Counted from the first letter of the stretch, positions 45,876 to 57,165 are shown. The stretch: 64,000 nucleotides of DNA from Legionella hackeliae (GCF_000953655.1 NZ_LN681225.1:946001-1010000), one strand, 5' to 3'. Numbers and translations: made by a program. The notes: generated by a model from the letters alone, not told the origin.

Positions 45876-45942
45876 TTTGACGTCAAACTTTACTCATTGA
45901 GACTTGTTAAATAGGAATCAACGTTTCATAGTGAGTCAACAC

Positions 45943-46050
45943 ATGCCTAGAAATTTTAATACAATGAGTAAAGTAAAAATTGGTCTATCAGTAGCGCTCC
46001 TAATAATTGCCTCGATACTTGCTTTCGGATGGTGGGAGTTGTGGTGGTGA
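45943..46050 (+). CDS. 35-residue single-pass membrane peptide
   Basis: ATG at 45943, stop at 46048-46050. It has a basic N-terminus (PRNFNTMSKVK), one hydrophobic helix (IGLSVALLIIASILAFG) and a Trp-rich end (WWELWW). This is the layout of genuine small membrane proteins, but there is no good ribosome site and the tract is AT-rich, so it may be chance. It lies 67 bases beyond rnc. Confidence 0.4.
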   Translation: MPRNFNTMSKVKIGLSVALLIIASILAFGWWELWW

Positions 46051-46121
46051 ATCCAGCAAAATTCTGAGGATCACGGCTGGATTGGAGTGCCCCGCGTTGC
46101 TGAAGCAACCATAAACAATAA

Positions 46122-46820
46122 CTAGCTGCGTAAAAAATTAATAATCCAATGGGCAAACAAATGATCGTCCACATGTAAGTGTAACGAGGTCAATCCTTGA
46201 TTCGCTAACTCTTCCCCAAGGAGGGTTTTTCGATCTTCGATTAATGCCTGAGAATAAGATTTGCTAAATTCAGGATGTCCTTGAACCGTCAGTAGATGGT
46301 TGTTTATTTGCATCATATAGACAGGGCAGAAATCACTGGCAGCAAGAATTTCTGCGTCTTTAGGTAACTCCACAACTTGATCCCGATGACTGACGATTAA
46401 ATTAAGATTATCTTGAGCAGGAGTCATCCAGGACTTGTGCTGAATGATTTTGTTAGTGGATATGCCTACACCCCAACCGTTTGTTGCCACTGCCACTTTT
46501 CCTCCAAGCACTTTAGCTATAAGTTGATGGCCAAAACAAATACCAATTATTTTTTTTTGGGCTTTATGCACATGAAGTATGAATTCCTCAAGTTTTCGTA
46601 GCCATGGAAAATCATCATTCACACAATGGCGACTACCAGAAATTAAATAGGCGTCTGCGGCATCAATCTGATCGGGAAACTGCTCTTGACGAACATCATA
46701 AACAGAAAATTTCAACGTGGAATCCACTTGATGGAGTAGTTTGGCAAACATCTCAGGATATTGACCATGCTCTTGAAACTGTTCTTTCACCAGGTCACAC
46801 AATAAAATACCGATGTTCAC
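46122..46820 (-). CDS. Class I glutamine amidotransferase (gamma-glutamyl hydrolase-like)
   Basis: About 232 residues from GTG 46820 (VNIGILLCDL), selected because GAGGAG precedes it by about 6 bases; an ATG at 46841 overlaps the upstream stop. Catalytic Cys is in IIGICFGHQLIAK, the His/Glu pair in VQGHPEFSKS. It is a stand-alone GATase1 domain, similar to YfeJ/GuaA-like proteins rather than PuuD class. As last gene of the operon with a glutamine-synthetase-like ligase, it is likely to remove a gamma-glutamyl group from the oxidised product. Confidence 0.85.
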   Translation of the reverse strand: MNIGILLCDLVKEQFQEHGQYPEMFAKLLHQVDSTLKFSVYDVRQEQFPDQIDAADAYLISGSRHCVNDDFPWLRKLEEFILHVHKAQKKIIGICFGHQLIAKVLGGKVAVATNGWGVGISTNKIIQHKSWMTPAQDNLNLIVSHRDQVVELPKDAEILAASDFCPVYMMQINNHLLTVQGHPEFSKSYSQALIEDRKTLLGEELANQGLTSLHLHVDDHLFAHWIINFLRS

Positions 46821-46833
46821 CTTGAACTCCTCT

Positions 46834-48027
46834 TTATGCAAAACTGGTATGCTTAAGATGGAAATAGATATCGCCTTCTAATGAGGCTCTTATAATTTTA
46901 TTATAGTGTAGCTCGTCAAAAGGAATGGGATTACCTTGGGAGGAAGGATCTTCGGTTGCCATCTTTGCAAGTCGCTCAATGTGGCGATCATCAATACCAA
47001 TATCCGAGAGACGATGTTCAATACCGAGGTCGTTTCTTAATTCTAATACCCATTCAAGAAAACCATCAAATCCATTATTGATTTGTAGATAAGCGGCCAG
47101 TCGAGTGATTTTATCTTCAATAGCGGACCGATTCGCTTGAAGAACATAAGGCATTAAAATGGCATTCAAACGCCCATGATGAGCATCATAGACAGCGCCG
47201 AGTGGATGAGCGAGTGCATGCATGGCACCTAAACCTCGTTGAAAAGCGGTAGCGCCCATCGCAGAGGCCACAAGCATTTGCGTACGTGCCACAATATTTT
47301 TACCCTCATGAACTGCAAGAGGTAAAAACTTCTTGATTAATCGCATTCCTTCTACAGCAATACCTTCTGCCATAGGATGATAAGGCGAAGTGCAGTAGGC
47401 TTCCAAATTGTGAGAAAGCGCATCCATTCCAGTTGCTGCGGTAATAGAGGGTGGCAATTCGAGAGTTAATTCTGGATCGAGAATGACTATTCCGGGTAAC
47501 ATTTTAGGATGAAAAATTATTTTTTTAATTTGTTGCTTGGTGTCAGTAATCACCGAAGCACGTCCCACTTCAGATCCTGTTCCCGCTGTGGTGGGTAAAG
47601 CAACAATGGGAGCAATACCTGCTGCATTAACGCGTGTCCAGTTATCTCCAACGTCTTCAAAATCCCACAAAGGTCGATTTTGACCGGTCATTAGGGCAAT
47701 TGCTTTAGCTGCATCAAGCGCTGAACCACCACCAAAAGCAATCACTCCGTCATGCTGACCTGCATGGTAAGCAGAGGTTCCCTTCATTACGTTGTCACCA
47801 TTAGGATTTGCTTTAATATCAGAGAATAATTCAATACGCAGACCTGCTGCGCGGCATTGCTGCAGTGCATTGTTGATCATTGGCAGCGTGGATAGGACAG
47901 GATCCGTGACTAAAAGAGGGGCTTTCATTCCTAAAAGTGTACAAGCTTGGGCAAGCTCTTTAGCACGTCCAGCACCTACGCGAACGGAAGTAGGATAATT
48001 CCAGTTTGCTTGCAATTGTATACTCAT
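46834..48027 (-). CDS. Iron-containing alcohol dehydrogenase
   Basis: 397 residues of the group III (iron) alcohol dehydrogenases. NAD-binding glycines: AFGGGSALDAAKAIA and TTAGTGSEVGR; iron ligands lie in TGMDALSHNLEAY and HALAHPLGAVYDAHHGRLNA. It oxidises an alcohol to aldehyde (or the reverse). It follows the aldehyde dehydrogenase gene with 16 bases between them and overlaps the amidotransferase region, so the enzyme probably handles an alcohol intermediate of the same pathway. Confidence 0.93.
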   Translation of the reverse strand: MSIQLQANWNYPTSVRVGAGRAKELAQACTLLGMKAPLLVTDPVLSTLPMINNALQQCRAAGLRIELFSDIKANPNGDNVMKGTSAYHAGQHDGVIAFGGGSALDAAKAIALMTGQNRPLWDFEDVGDNWTRVNAAGIAPIVALPTTAGTGSEVGRASVITDTKQQIKKIIFHPKMLPGIVILDPELTLELPPSITAATGMDALSHNLEAYCTSPYHPMAEGIAVEGMRLIKKFLPLAVHEGKNIVARTQMLVASAMGATAFQRGLGAMHALAHPLGAVYDAHHGRLNAILMPYVLQANRSAIEDKITRLAAYLQINNGFDGFLEWVLELRNDLGIEHRLSDIGIDDRHIERLAKMATEDPSSQGNPIPFDELHYNKIIRASLEGDIYFHLKHTSFA

Positions 48028-48043
48028 TCTATATTATTTCCCC

Positions 48044-49435
48044 TTAAATAATCGTTTTAATATGGAAAGACTTGGGTCTAGTCAACATTTCATAGCCAAT
48101 AGACGAAAGAGTGCATCCCCTACCTGAATCTTTTACACCTGTCCAGGCTAATGCCGGATCAAGATAATCACAACGATTGATAAAAAATGTACCTGTCTCA
48201 ATTTGCCCGCCAATCGCTATCCCTGCATCAATATCTTGAGTAAATACTGCTGCGGTTAATCCATAAATGCTATCATTCATTAATCGAATGGCCTCCTTAT
48301 CATTGGCGACAGGCATCACACCTACGACAGGACCGAATGATTCCTCAGACATAACGCGCATTTTATGAGTAACTTTTGTTAAAAGTTGTGGCGCCATATA
48401 AGCGGAACCCGGTTTATCCATTGCAAAGGTTTCGGAGTTGATATGCGCAACAGCACCTTGAGATAGCGCCTCTTTAATTTGGTCGCGAACAAAATCGGCA
48501 GATGAAGCACGTACAAGTGGTCCTAAGGTTGTTTCAGGATTATCTGGGCGACCAAGCTTATATTGTTTAATCAAAGCTACTGCTTTTTTGAGAAACGAAT
48601 CATAAATTTCCTGATGCACATAGATACGCTCTATACCACAACAAGACTGACCGGAATTAAAAAATGCACCATCAACAACAGTTTCCACAGCTTGATCAAG
48701 ATTGGCATCCATGCGGATGTAAGCAGGATCTTTTCCACCTAATTCGAGACCAATATTTAAGAAACGACCGGCAGTTTTACGCTCAATCATTTTGCCGCCA
48801 TCTACTGAGCCAGTGAAGGCGACATAATTAATTTGCGGGGCTTGTAGAATGTTTTCTGTGTCTTCATGCGTTAAATGTAGATATTGAAAAACACCCTCAG
48901 GCAATCCTGCCATTGCAAAGGCTTGGGCGAACCGCTCGGCTACAAGCGGAGTTTGCGCTGAGTGTTTAAGTAATACTGTATTGCCAGCCATGATTGCAGG
49001 AATAATGGCATTTACTGCGGTTAAAAAAGGGTAATTCCAAGGGGCAATAACTAGGACAACGCCTATAGGTTCACGTTGAATATAACGCAAAAAACCCTCT
49101 TTGAAAGGTAAGCGAATAGGATTAAGAGTATGGGACGCCGTGGCAATCATGTAACGTGCACGCTCTTCCAAACCTGCTATTTCCCCTTGGGCATAGCGAA
49201 TAGGTCGACCCATTTGCCAACAGATTTCATTAGCAATTGCTTCTTTTTCTGCAACCAATGCATCGATAGCGGCTGTGCAAAATTTTTCTCGTACTGCAAC
49301 GCTGGTATGTCGCCATTGCTGTTGAGCTATTTGCGCTTTTAGTAAGGCAGATTGAATTTCTGCATGCTTGGCATAAGGTCTTTCAACGTAAACGGAGCCA
49401 TCAATCGGTGAGTAGGTTTTCAATATACCGTTCAT
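48044..49435 (-). CDS. Aldehyde dehydrogenase (NAD(P)+)
   Basis: 463 residues. Motifs: APWNYPFLTAVNAIIPA, VAFTGSVDGGKMI, LELGGKDPAYI with the Glu base, and the nucleophile Cys in FFNSGQSCCGIERIYVH; the late EESFGPVVGV and the cofactor-binding segment are intact. Substrate aldehyde unknown; succinate-semialdehyde/gamma-glutamyl-aminoaldehyde types are closest by look. Between the ligase (12 bases upstream) and the iron alcohol dehydrogenase, in one operon. Confidence 0.93.
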   Translation of the reverse strand: MNGILKTYSPIDGSVYVERPYAKHAEIQSALLKAQIAQQQWRHTSVAVREKFCTAAIDALVAEKEAIANEICWQMGRPIRYAQGEIAGLEERARYMIATASHTLNPIRLPFKEGFLRYIQREPIGVVLVIAPWNYPFLTAVNAIIPAIMAGNTVLLKHSAQTPLVAERFAQAFAMAGLPEGVFQYLHLTHEDTENILQAPQINYVAFTGSVDGGKMIERKTAGRFLNIGLELGGKDPAYIRMDANLDQAVETVVDGAFFNSGQSCCGIERIYVHQEIYDSFLKKAVALIKQYKLGRPDNPETTLGPLVRASSADFVRDQIKEALSQGAVAHINSETFAMDKPGSAYMAPQLLTKVTHKMRVMSEESFGPVVGVMPVANDKEAIRLMNDSIYGLTAAVFTQDIDAGIAIGGQIETGTFFINRCDYLDPALAWTGVKDSGRGCTLSSIGYEMLTRPKSFHIKTII

Positions 49436-49447
49436 TTTTAATCCAGG

Positions 49448-50821
49448 TTAGATAATTTCAAAGTAGCGATCCAGTTCCCAATCGGTAATATGGCGGCGGA
49501 ATTCACGTTCTTCCCACTCGCGCGAGGCGGCAAAATGTTCAATAAAATCATTACCAAATAAATTACGTGCGGGTGTAGACATGCGCAAACGCTGTGCCGA
49601 CTCCCATAAAGTTCGTGGTAAAGCTAATTCGTCATTATGTTGTTGCTCATAGGAATTGCCTTTGACTGGTGGGCTCAGTTCCAATTCCTCTTCGATGCCG
49701 TATAAGCCAGAGCCTAAGGCTACCGCCAGGGCTAGATAAGGGTTAGCATCGGCAGCACCTAAGCGGTATTCAATACGTTGTGATTTATCGCTACCGGGAA
49801 TAAGGCGCAAAGCGGTTGTTCGATTTTCCACCCCCCAAGTCGCATCAGTAGGTGCCCAAAAGCCTGGGATTAAACGTGAGTAACTGTTTACTGTTGGAGA
49901 AACCATGGCTAAAAGTTCTGGCATTAATTTTTGCTGACCAGCTAAAAAATGCTCTTGAATTTTGCTCATGTTATAAGGCTTGGACGGGTCATAAAAAGCA
50001 GAGCTTGAATCATTTTTGTGTCTTAAAGAAAGATGAATATGTCCGCTTTGTCCTGGATAATTTGGCGACCATTTCGCCATAAATGTCGCCATCATATTAT
50101 TTCGTTGCGCCAAAACTTTCATGAAAGTTTTAAATAATGCAGCTTTATCCGCAGCAGCTTCAGCGTTATCTACAGCAATTGCCGCTTCAATAACACCAGG
50201 ACCTGTCTCTGCATGCAAGCCTTCAATTGGAAAATCCATCTCTTCACTCATTTTGAGTATTTGATGGTACAACTCAGCATGAACAGTATTACGAATAATC
50301 GAATAGCCAAAAAAATCTGGAGTAATAGTCTGTAAATTGCGAAATCCTTTACTACGGATACTATCAGGGGTTTCATTAAACAAAAAGAATTCATATTCCA
50401 AGGCAGCATAAACATCAAATCCCATCATTGCTGCTTTTTCAATGACCCGACGTAAAACGGCACGAGGGCATATTGTTTCTGCAGTTTCTGCAAATTCAGC
50501 GAGAAACAATAGCTGATTCTCTTCGAATACTAATTCGCGACAGGTATGGGGAAGAATACGAACGGGCGTGTCAGGATAGCCGGTATGCCAGCCGGTATAT
50601 TTGCTATTGTCGTAGAGTTTATCCTTAGAGTCCCATCCTAAAATAACATCACAAAAGGCAAAACCATTCTCTAGTGCGGAGAAGAATTTGCTGCGACTCA
50701 TATACTTCCCAAGCATCACACCATCTATATCAAAAATTCCTACTTTGATATGATTAAGATTGCGTTGTTCAATGATTTGTTTTGCATCTTCAATCGTTTT
50801 GACATACCTTGGATTTAGCAT
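49448..50821 (-). CDS. Glutamine-synthetase-like ligase (gamma-glutamylamine synthetase type)
   Basis: 457 residues of the GlnA superfamily but without the full GlnA features such as the adenylylation-site Tyr segment. Visible motifs: DVYAALEYEFFLFNE, GLHAETGPGVIEAAI, ATFMAKWSPNYPGQSGHIHLSL and ENRTTALRLIPG with IEYRLGAADANPYLALA. The pattern is that of PuuA/IpuC/GlnA3-type enzymes, which join glutamate to amines other than ammonia. First gene of the four-gene operon. Which amine is used is unknown. Confidence 0.88.
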   Translation of the reverse strand: MLNPRYVKTIEDAKQIIEQRNLNHIKVGIFDIDGVMLGKYMSRSKFFSALENGFAFCDVILGWDSKDKLYDNSKYTGWHTGYPDTPVRILPHTCRELVFEENQLLFLAEFAETAETICPRAVLRRVIEKAAMMGFDVYAALEYEFFLFNETPDSIRSKGFRNLQTITPDFFGYSIIRNTVHAELYHQILKMSEEMDFPIEGLHAETGPGVIEAAIAVDNAEAAADKAALFKTFMKVLAQRNNMMATFMAKWSPNYPGQSGHIHLSLRHKNDSSSAFYDPSKPYNMSKIQEHFLAGQQKLMPELLAMVSPTVNSYSRLIPGFWAPTDATWGVENRTTALRLIPGSDKSQRIEYRLGAADANPYLALAVALGSGLYGIEEELELSPPVKGNSYEQQHNDELALPRTLWESAQRLRMSTPARNLFGNDFIEHFAASREWEEREFRRHITDWELDRYFEII

Positions 50822-51033
50822 TGCATATCCTTTGCATAAATTACTTGTTCAGCAGCATATTACCTAGATTCGGATAACGAATCTACTGATTACATCGTAT
50901 GTTTTTGTCAGAGGAAAAGACTTGGACCTTATGCTGCTTGCAAAGGCTTTGTAAGAATAAAAGCTCTGGTCACGATCTATAGTTACAAAGTGGGCTATTC
51001 TTAAAAGTACTTTCCTTGCAATAGGACATCATC

Positions 51034-51189
51034 ATGAAAAAGTCCATAAAATTCCCCCAAAAAAATCCTAAAAAAATTAGCAATGATAAATTAAACAACG
51101 TTTCTGGTGGCAGAACAGGTGAATACATGGACGAAATTATCAGAAAACAAAATGAAACAGGTATCACCCCACCAAAGAAAGAAATATAA
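51034..51189 (+). CDS. Double-glycine leader peptide, bacteriocin-like
   Basis: 51 codons from ATG 51034 to TAA 51187-51189, with AGGA 8 bases upstream. The N-terminal half KKISNDKLNNVSGG has the conserved spacing of GG leaders (hydrophobic residues at -12, -7 and -4 roughly, ending in Gly-Gly) processed by peptidase-ABC transporters. The mature part, about 25 residues (RTGEYMDEIIRKQNETG, then ITPPKKEI), is hydrophilic and contains no Cys, so it looks more like a signalling or unmodified peptide than a classic pore-former. No transporter or immunity gene is adjacent. An overlapping 45-codon frame at 51152-51289 ends LVNACRGDSQNLS and could be a second small protein. Confidence 0.6.
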   Translation: MKKSIKFPQKNPKKISNDKLNNVSGGRTGEYMDEIIRKQNETGITPPKKEI

Positions 51190-51325
51190 GATATATTTTC
51201 AATACTTGTGTCTAGGAGTAGCATTCCTTGTTATTTTAGATAGACCATTAGTTAACGCTTGTAGAGGCGATTCCCAGAATCTCTCATAAAAAGAGGGTTC
51301 TTAGGATAGAAACCCGGGGAAAACG

Positions 51326-51817
51326 TTGGATTCTAAAATCTTAACAGCACTCGTGTTCAATTTCGTCAATTCAATATCTGCTCATGAGCAATGGTTATTA
51401 ACTCATAATGAAATCATCCAATTAAAAAATCTTCCTTCTCCACGGATGTTTTCTCATTTTACGCTTTTTAATTCTTTAATATTGGCAGGAGCTTTTTTGG
51501 CAATATTAGCTTGGGGAGTGATTAATTATAATTTTCCAATAAAGAAAGGATTTAAGATTAAGAATCTCAATTGGAGTTTACTGATTTTAAGAATAAGCAC
51601 CGGGGGGATGTTAATTTTATGCGGACTAGGATTAATACCGAAAGCAGGAGCACAGTTGGCAGAACCGGTACTCTTTGCACCTGATTTACTCATCAAACCT
51701 ACCTGGCAATACTTGAGAGAAATAGAGCTATTTATTGGTGTATTTTTACTCAGCGGTTTATTCACACGCATTGCTGCGTCTTTATTCATGAGTTTGTTTC
51801 TTTTTTCTTTTTTATGA
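51326..51817 (+). CDS. DoxX-like membrane protein, C-terminus probably truncated
   Basis: 163 residues from a TTG start with GGGGA upstream. A first part (SISAHEQWLLTHNEI) and several hydrophobic segments (LILAGAFLAILAWGVI, LLILRISTGGMLILCGLG, LFIGVFLLSGLFTRIAASLF) match the DoxX/TQO-type four-helix family. The protein ends abruptly (FMSLFLFSFL) in a T-rich tract; another frame beginning at ATG 51814, overlapping the stop, continues with hydrophobic residues (SFIYGLLIIFILLE). A frameshift or a remnant is likely. Function unknown. Confidence 0.6.
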   Translation: MDSKILTALVFNFVNSISAHEQWLLTHNEIIQLKNLPSPRMFSHFTLFNSLILAGAFLAILAWGVINYNFPIKKGFKIKNLNWSLLILRISTGGMLILCGLGLIPKAGAQLAEPVLFAPDLLIKPTWQYLREIELFIGVFLLSGLFTRIAASLFMSLFLFSFL

Positions 51818-52110
51818 GTATTAATCTGAACGAAAATATTTTATCCCATAGTTTTATATATGGATTATTAATAATTTTTATCCTCTTAGAATAGCAACAA
51901 CGGGTGGGTAATTAGTTAACTAGAAGAATAATTGGTCATTTTCCCTAATTAAATTTATCAGGAATAAAGAAAAAAATATCAATTACTTAAGCAAGCGCCT
52001 CCAAAATCGATGTTGAAATAGATCAAAAAATGCTCTAATCGTTAAAATATGGATGAAGCACTTTATAACTTGAATTAATCACAACCATTAAAGTCGATAA
52101 GGAAGTTGAT

Positions 52111-53283
52111 ATGAAAGCAGTATGTTGGCACGGAAAAAAAGACATTCGGGTTGAGACTGTTCCCGATCCTGAAATCATAAATGAACAAGACGCCATAATT
52201 CGTGTAACGGCAACAGCAATTTGTGGCTCCGATCTTCATCTTTATAATGGATTAATGCCAACGATGGAGTCAGGCGATATTCTGGGGCATGAATTTATGG
52301 GTGAGGTAGTCGAATTAAGCCCCGGAAATAAGAAATTAAAAATTGGTGATAAAGTGGTGGTTCCCTTTAGCATCTCTTGTGGTAAATGTAATTTTTGTAA
52401 AAAGAAATTATATGCTTGTTGTGAGCTTTCTAATCCAAATGCTGAGATGGCAAGACAACAAATGGGGCAAACGCCCGCTGGAATGTTTGGATACTCTCAT
52501 TTATTAGGAGGATTTTCAGGCGGTCAAGCAGAATACGTGAGGGTTCCCTTTTCAAATATCGGGCCTATTAAAGTGCCTGAAGATATTCCTGATGAAAAAC
52601 TTTTGTTTTTATCTGATATTTTTCCAACTGGCTACATGGCTGCTGAAAATTGTGGCATTCAAAAAGGAGATACAGTTGCTATCTGGGGGTGTGGCCCAGT
52701 GGGTCAATTTGCTATTCAAAGCGCGTGGATGCTCGGAGCCCAACGAGTTATTGCTATAGATTGCGTGGAGGAGCGTTTAAAGCTGGCTGAAAAATTAGGT
52801 AATGCGGAAACAATTAATTTTAAAGAAGAAGATGTTTTTGATGCCTTAATGGTCATGACTCGTGGCTTGGGCCCTGAGCGCTGCATTGATGCAGTAGGTT
52901 GCGAAGCTCACGTAGGTCCAACGTTTGACTCCATTATGGATAGAGTCAAACAAGCGACCTATCTTACAACTGATAGAGCGCATGTTTTAAGAGAAGCAAT
53001 CCGATGTTGTGCCAAAGCAGGTACTATTTCCATGCCTGGTGTATATTTAGACACATTAGATAACATCCCATTCGGAGCCGCAATGAATAAGGGGTTAACC
53101 TTTAGAATGGGACAAACCCACGTACAACGTTATTTACCCATTCTTTTAAGAAAAATTACTGCGGGAGAAATTGACCCGTCAAAAATAATAACCCATCGAA
53201 TTAAATTAAAAGGAGCCCCCGAAGCGTATAAAAATTTCGAAGCTAAAGACGATGGCTGTATTAAAGTCGTTATGACACCCTAG
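52111..53283 (+). CDS. Zinc-dependent alcohol dehydrogenase (formaldehyde/threonine dehydrogenase-like)
   Basis: 390 residues of the medium-chain family. Catalytic zinc ligands Cys in ICGSDLHLY and His-Glu in [10 protein letters not shown]; structural zinc Cys set [14 protein letters not shown]; nucleotide-binding [10 protein letters not shown]. The overall plan, with a long insert before the Rossmann fold ([18 protein letters not shown]), resembles glutathione-independent formaldehyde dehydrogenases. It precedes a hemerythrin gene by 10 bases, suggesting one operon, perhaps for stress or aldehyde handling. Confidence 0.93.
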   Translation: MKAVCWHGKKDIRVETVPDPEIINEQDAIIRVTATAICGSDLHLYNGLMPTMESGDILGHEFMGEVVELSPGNKKLKIGDKVVVPFSISCGKCNFCKKKLYACCELSNPNAEMARQQMGQTPAGMFGYSHLLGGFSGGQAEYVRVPFSNIGPIKVPEDIPDEKLLFLSDIFPTGYMAAENCGIQKGDTVAIWGCGPVGQFAIQSAWMLGAQRVIAIDCVEERLKLAEKLGNAETINFKEEDVFDALMVMTRGLGPERCIDAVGCEAHVGPTFDSIMDRVKQATYLTTDRAHVLREAIRCCAKAGTISMPGVYLDTLDNIPFGAAMNKGLTFRMGQTHVQRYLPILLRKITAGEIDPSKIITHRIKLKGAPEAYKNFEAKDDGCIKVVMTP

Positions 53284-53293
53284 GGAGATTTCG

Positions 53294-53839
53294 ATGGATA
53301 TTTATGAATATTTAAAAATGGATCATGAGAAGGTCAACCATTTATTTAAACTTTTTGAGAAAACTAAATCTCAAAAACGTGCAAAAGAGATTGTGGCATT
53401 CATATCCCAAGAGTTATTGGTTCATGCGCATTCTGAACAAGAAACGTTTTATAGAGCGCTCACTCAACACCCTAAAACAAATGAAATTGCTCTTCATGGG
53501 GAGAAGGAACATCGTGAAATAGAGGAGCAAATTCAGAGTATTAATCAATCTGCAGGTAAGCATTGGAAAGAGAAAGTTTTAAAATTGAAAGATATCGTTG
53601 AACATCATGTCAAGGAAGAAGAGGGTGCGATATTTGACAAGGCTAAAAGTGTACTTTCGGAAAAAGAGGCTTTAATTCTTAAAGAAAAAATCCATTACTT
53701 AAAAGGAAAATTTTTAATTTGGTTGGAAAAAAGAGTCAATGAATCAAGTGCTGATAAAACAATTAAAAAATCTATTCCTAAACATTCGGAAAATACTCGT
53801 AAAAGCACGTATGTTAAAGGAAGTGCTCGTCCTCATTAA
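53294..53839 (+). CDS. Hemerythrin HHE-domain protein
   Basis: 181 residues. The metal-binding helical domain has ligands in LKMDHEKVNHLFKLF, VHAHSEQETFYRAL, ALHGEKEHREIEEQ and IVEHHVKEEEGAIF, i.e. the H-HxxxE-H-HxxxxE pattern of HHE proteins. The C-terminal 50 residues are basic (KRVNESSADKTIKKSIPKH) and absent from minimal HHE domains. Such proteins bind oxygen or repair iron-sulfur clusters; exact role unknown. Operon with the alcohol dehydrogenase. Confidence 0.9.
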   Translation: MDIYEYLKMDHEKVNHLFKLFEKTKSQKRAKEIVAFISQELLVHAHSEQETFYRALTQHPKTNEIALHGEKEHREIEEQIQSINQSAGKHWKEKVLKLKDIVEHHVKEEEGAIFDKAKSVLSEKEALILKEKIHYLKGKFLIWLEKRVNESSADKTIKKSIPKHSENTRKSTYVKGSARPH

Positions 53840-54053
53840 TATCGGAAAGGACTTAAGCATTCAATCGATATTTAATTTTTGATGTAGCATTTTATATTCC
53901 ATTTGTCACCTTTCCAGAGATTAGGATTGGGTGACAGCATGTTAATAGATTCAGATGCGCGAAAATCCCATAGCAACTTTATAAATTTATTTTAAAACAG
54001 CTGATACCTATTAAAAATCTATTTCATAAACTCAAGGTCACTCGCCGCTGACT

Positions 54054-54393
54054 GGATGCCTCGCACAAGCCGAGGCACCTAGAATGGGAAGGAAATTTAT
54101 TTAAAAGCAGTTAACCACTCAATGTGCTACCTCTTGTCCGTGACATGCCGAAAAATGCGACGAGAACTCTGGTAAATGGGAATAGCGTGAATCCATTGCT
54201 AAGGCAGGGCTTACTAATTGGTTAAAAGAGCTGTTAATCACTCGATATACTATGTCTTGTCCGTGTCACGTCGAAAAATGCGAAGAGAATTTAGGTTAAA
54301 TGGGAATAGCCTGATTGAATTGATAAGGCAGGGTTACTGAGTTGGTTAAGAGCTGTTAATCACCCGACGTGCCTCGGCTTGTCCGAGGCATCC
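54054..54393. repeat. REP-like element D with two degenerate 122-bp units
   Basis: Left end GGAT-GCCTCGC-ACAA-GCCGAGGC-ACCTAG (one stem mismatch), right end an inverted copy ending GAGGCATCC. Inside are two units of about 122 bases, each beginning GTTAA(C/T)CACT and containing TCTTGTCCGTG and CGAAAAATGCGA. The unit start GCTGTTAA and CTTGTC are shared with array C. The surrounding intergenic region (53840-54676) holds no gene that I can support. Confidence 0.8.
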
Positions 54394-54612
54394 ACAACGA
54401 TGCCCAATTGACACAGTCGGTCATTTCAACGGACAGTGCTCTCTAAACTAATGATGAAAATCTACACACAAAGAAAATATAAGCATCATTCAACTGAATG
54501 ATTGATTGATTATCTGAACCTTTATGCAGATATAAATATCATACTTGTAAGACAATCTTCTCCAATTGGTCTACTATTAAAAAAAAACAAATTGGCAATG
54601 TAATAAATACTG

Positions 54613-54641
54613 CTGCAAATTCGTATAAAACACTGTATAAT
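54613..54641 (+). promoter_or_regulatory. Probable promoter of the EF-G gene
   Basis: Perfect -10 hexamer TATAAT at 54636-54641, preceded at 17 bases by CTGCAA, a weak -35. Confidence 0.5.
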
Positions 54642-54676
54642 ATGCGACTATTTTTAACCCATTTGAAATTTGAACT

Positions 54677-56767
<2,091 letters not shown>

Positions 56768-56781
56768 ATAGTTAGCAACTT

Positions 56782-56820
56782 TTTAAAAGCTCCGCAGTTT
56801 ATTCTGATGGAGCTTTTAAA
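56782..56820 (+). terminator. Terminator hairpin 1 after EF-G
   Basis: TTTAAAAGCTCC, 15-base loop, GGAGCTTTTAAA: 12-base perfect stem, 15 bases after the stop. Confidence 0.7.
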
Positions 56821-56829
56821 TGTCTGAAT

Positions 56830-56872
56830 AAATCAGGTATGAATGTTCAAAAAACGTCTACCTGATTTTTAA
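56830..56872 (+). terminator. Terminator hairpin 2 after EF-G
   Basis: AAATCAGGTA, about 19-base loop, TACCTGATTT followed by a T tract; backs up the first hairpin. Confidence 0.65.
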
Positions 56873-56879
56873 CATCTCC

Positions 56880-57102
56880 TTATTCTTCTACGCGAATGCT
56901 CCAAGATTTGTTACTGGTGGCGAAGGCACTGTCGATAAAGACTTCTTGTCAGAATTAGATGTTTCCCGAGAGTTAACCCCTTAATTCGTGATTCAATAGA
57001 TTCCATACTTCTCGAAGGCGTCACTTACTCTCTTGCAGTTTTGCACACAACAAGCTCGAAACAATTTAGCCAAAGTTAGCTCCCATAATTCCAATGAATA
57101 AT
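56880..57102. other. Intergenic remnant, no gene supported
   Basis: The minus strand near 56960-56880 reads VFIDSAFATSNKSWSIRVEE before a stop, protein-like but with an in-frame stop just upstream. It may be a leftover C-terminus of a lost gene. Confidence 0.25.
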
Positions 57103-57133
57103 AAAGTTATCCACATTTTTGGTGGATAACTTT
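57103..57133. other. Hairpin of two facing DnaA-like 9-mers
   Basis: AAAGTTATCCAC, loop ATTTTTG, GTGGATAACTTT: perfect 12-base inverted repeat containing TTATCCACA and GGTGGATAA. It could be a terminator, a protein site or a DnaA target. Confidence 0.5.
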
Positions 57134-57165
57134 GTTAACATCATTAAATATAAGTATTTTAAACT

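Noticed and set aside
51107-51289. 60-residue frame overlapping the GG-leader peptide
   Set aside because: Start lies inside the peptide gene in another frame without a ribosome site; only the 3' part (TM then ACRGDSQ) looks protein-like, so it is noted but not called.
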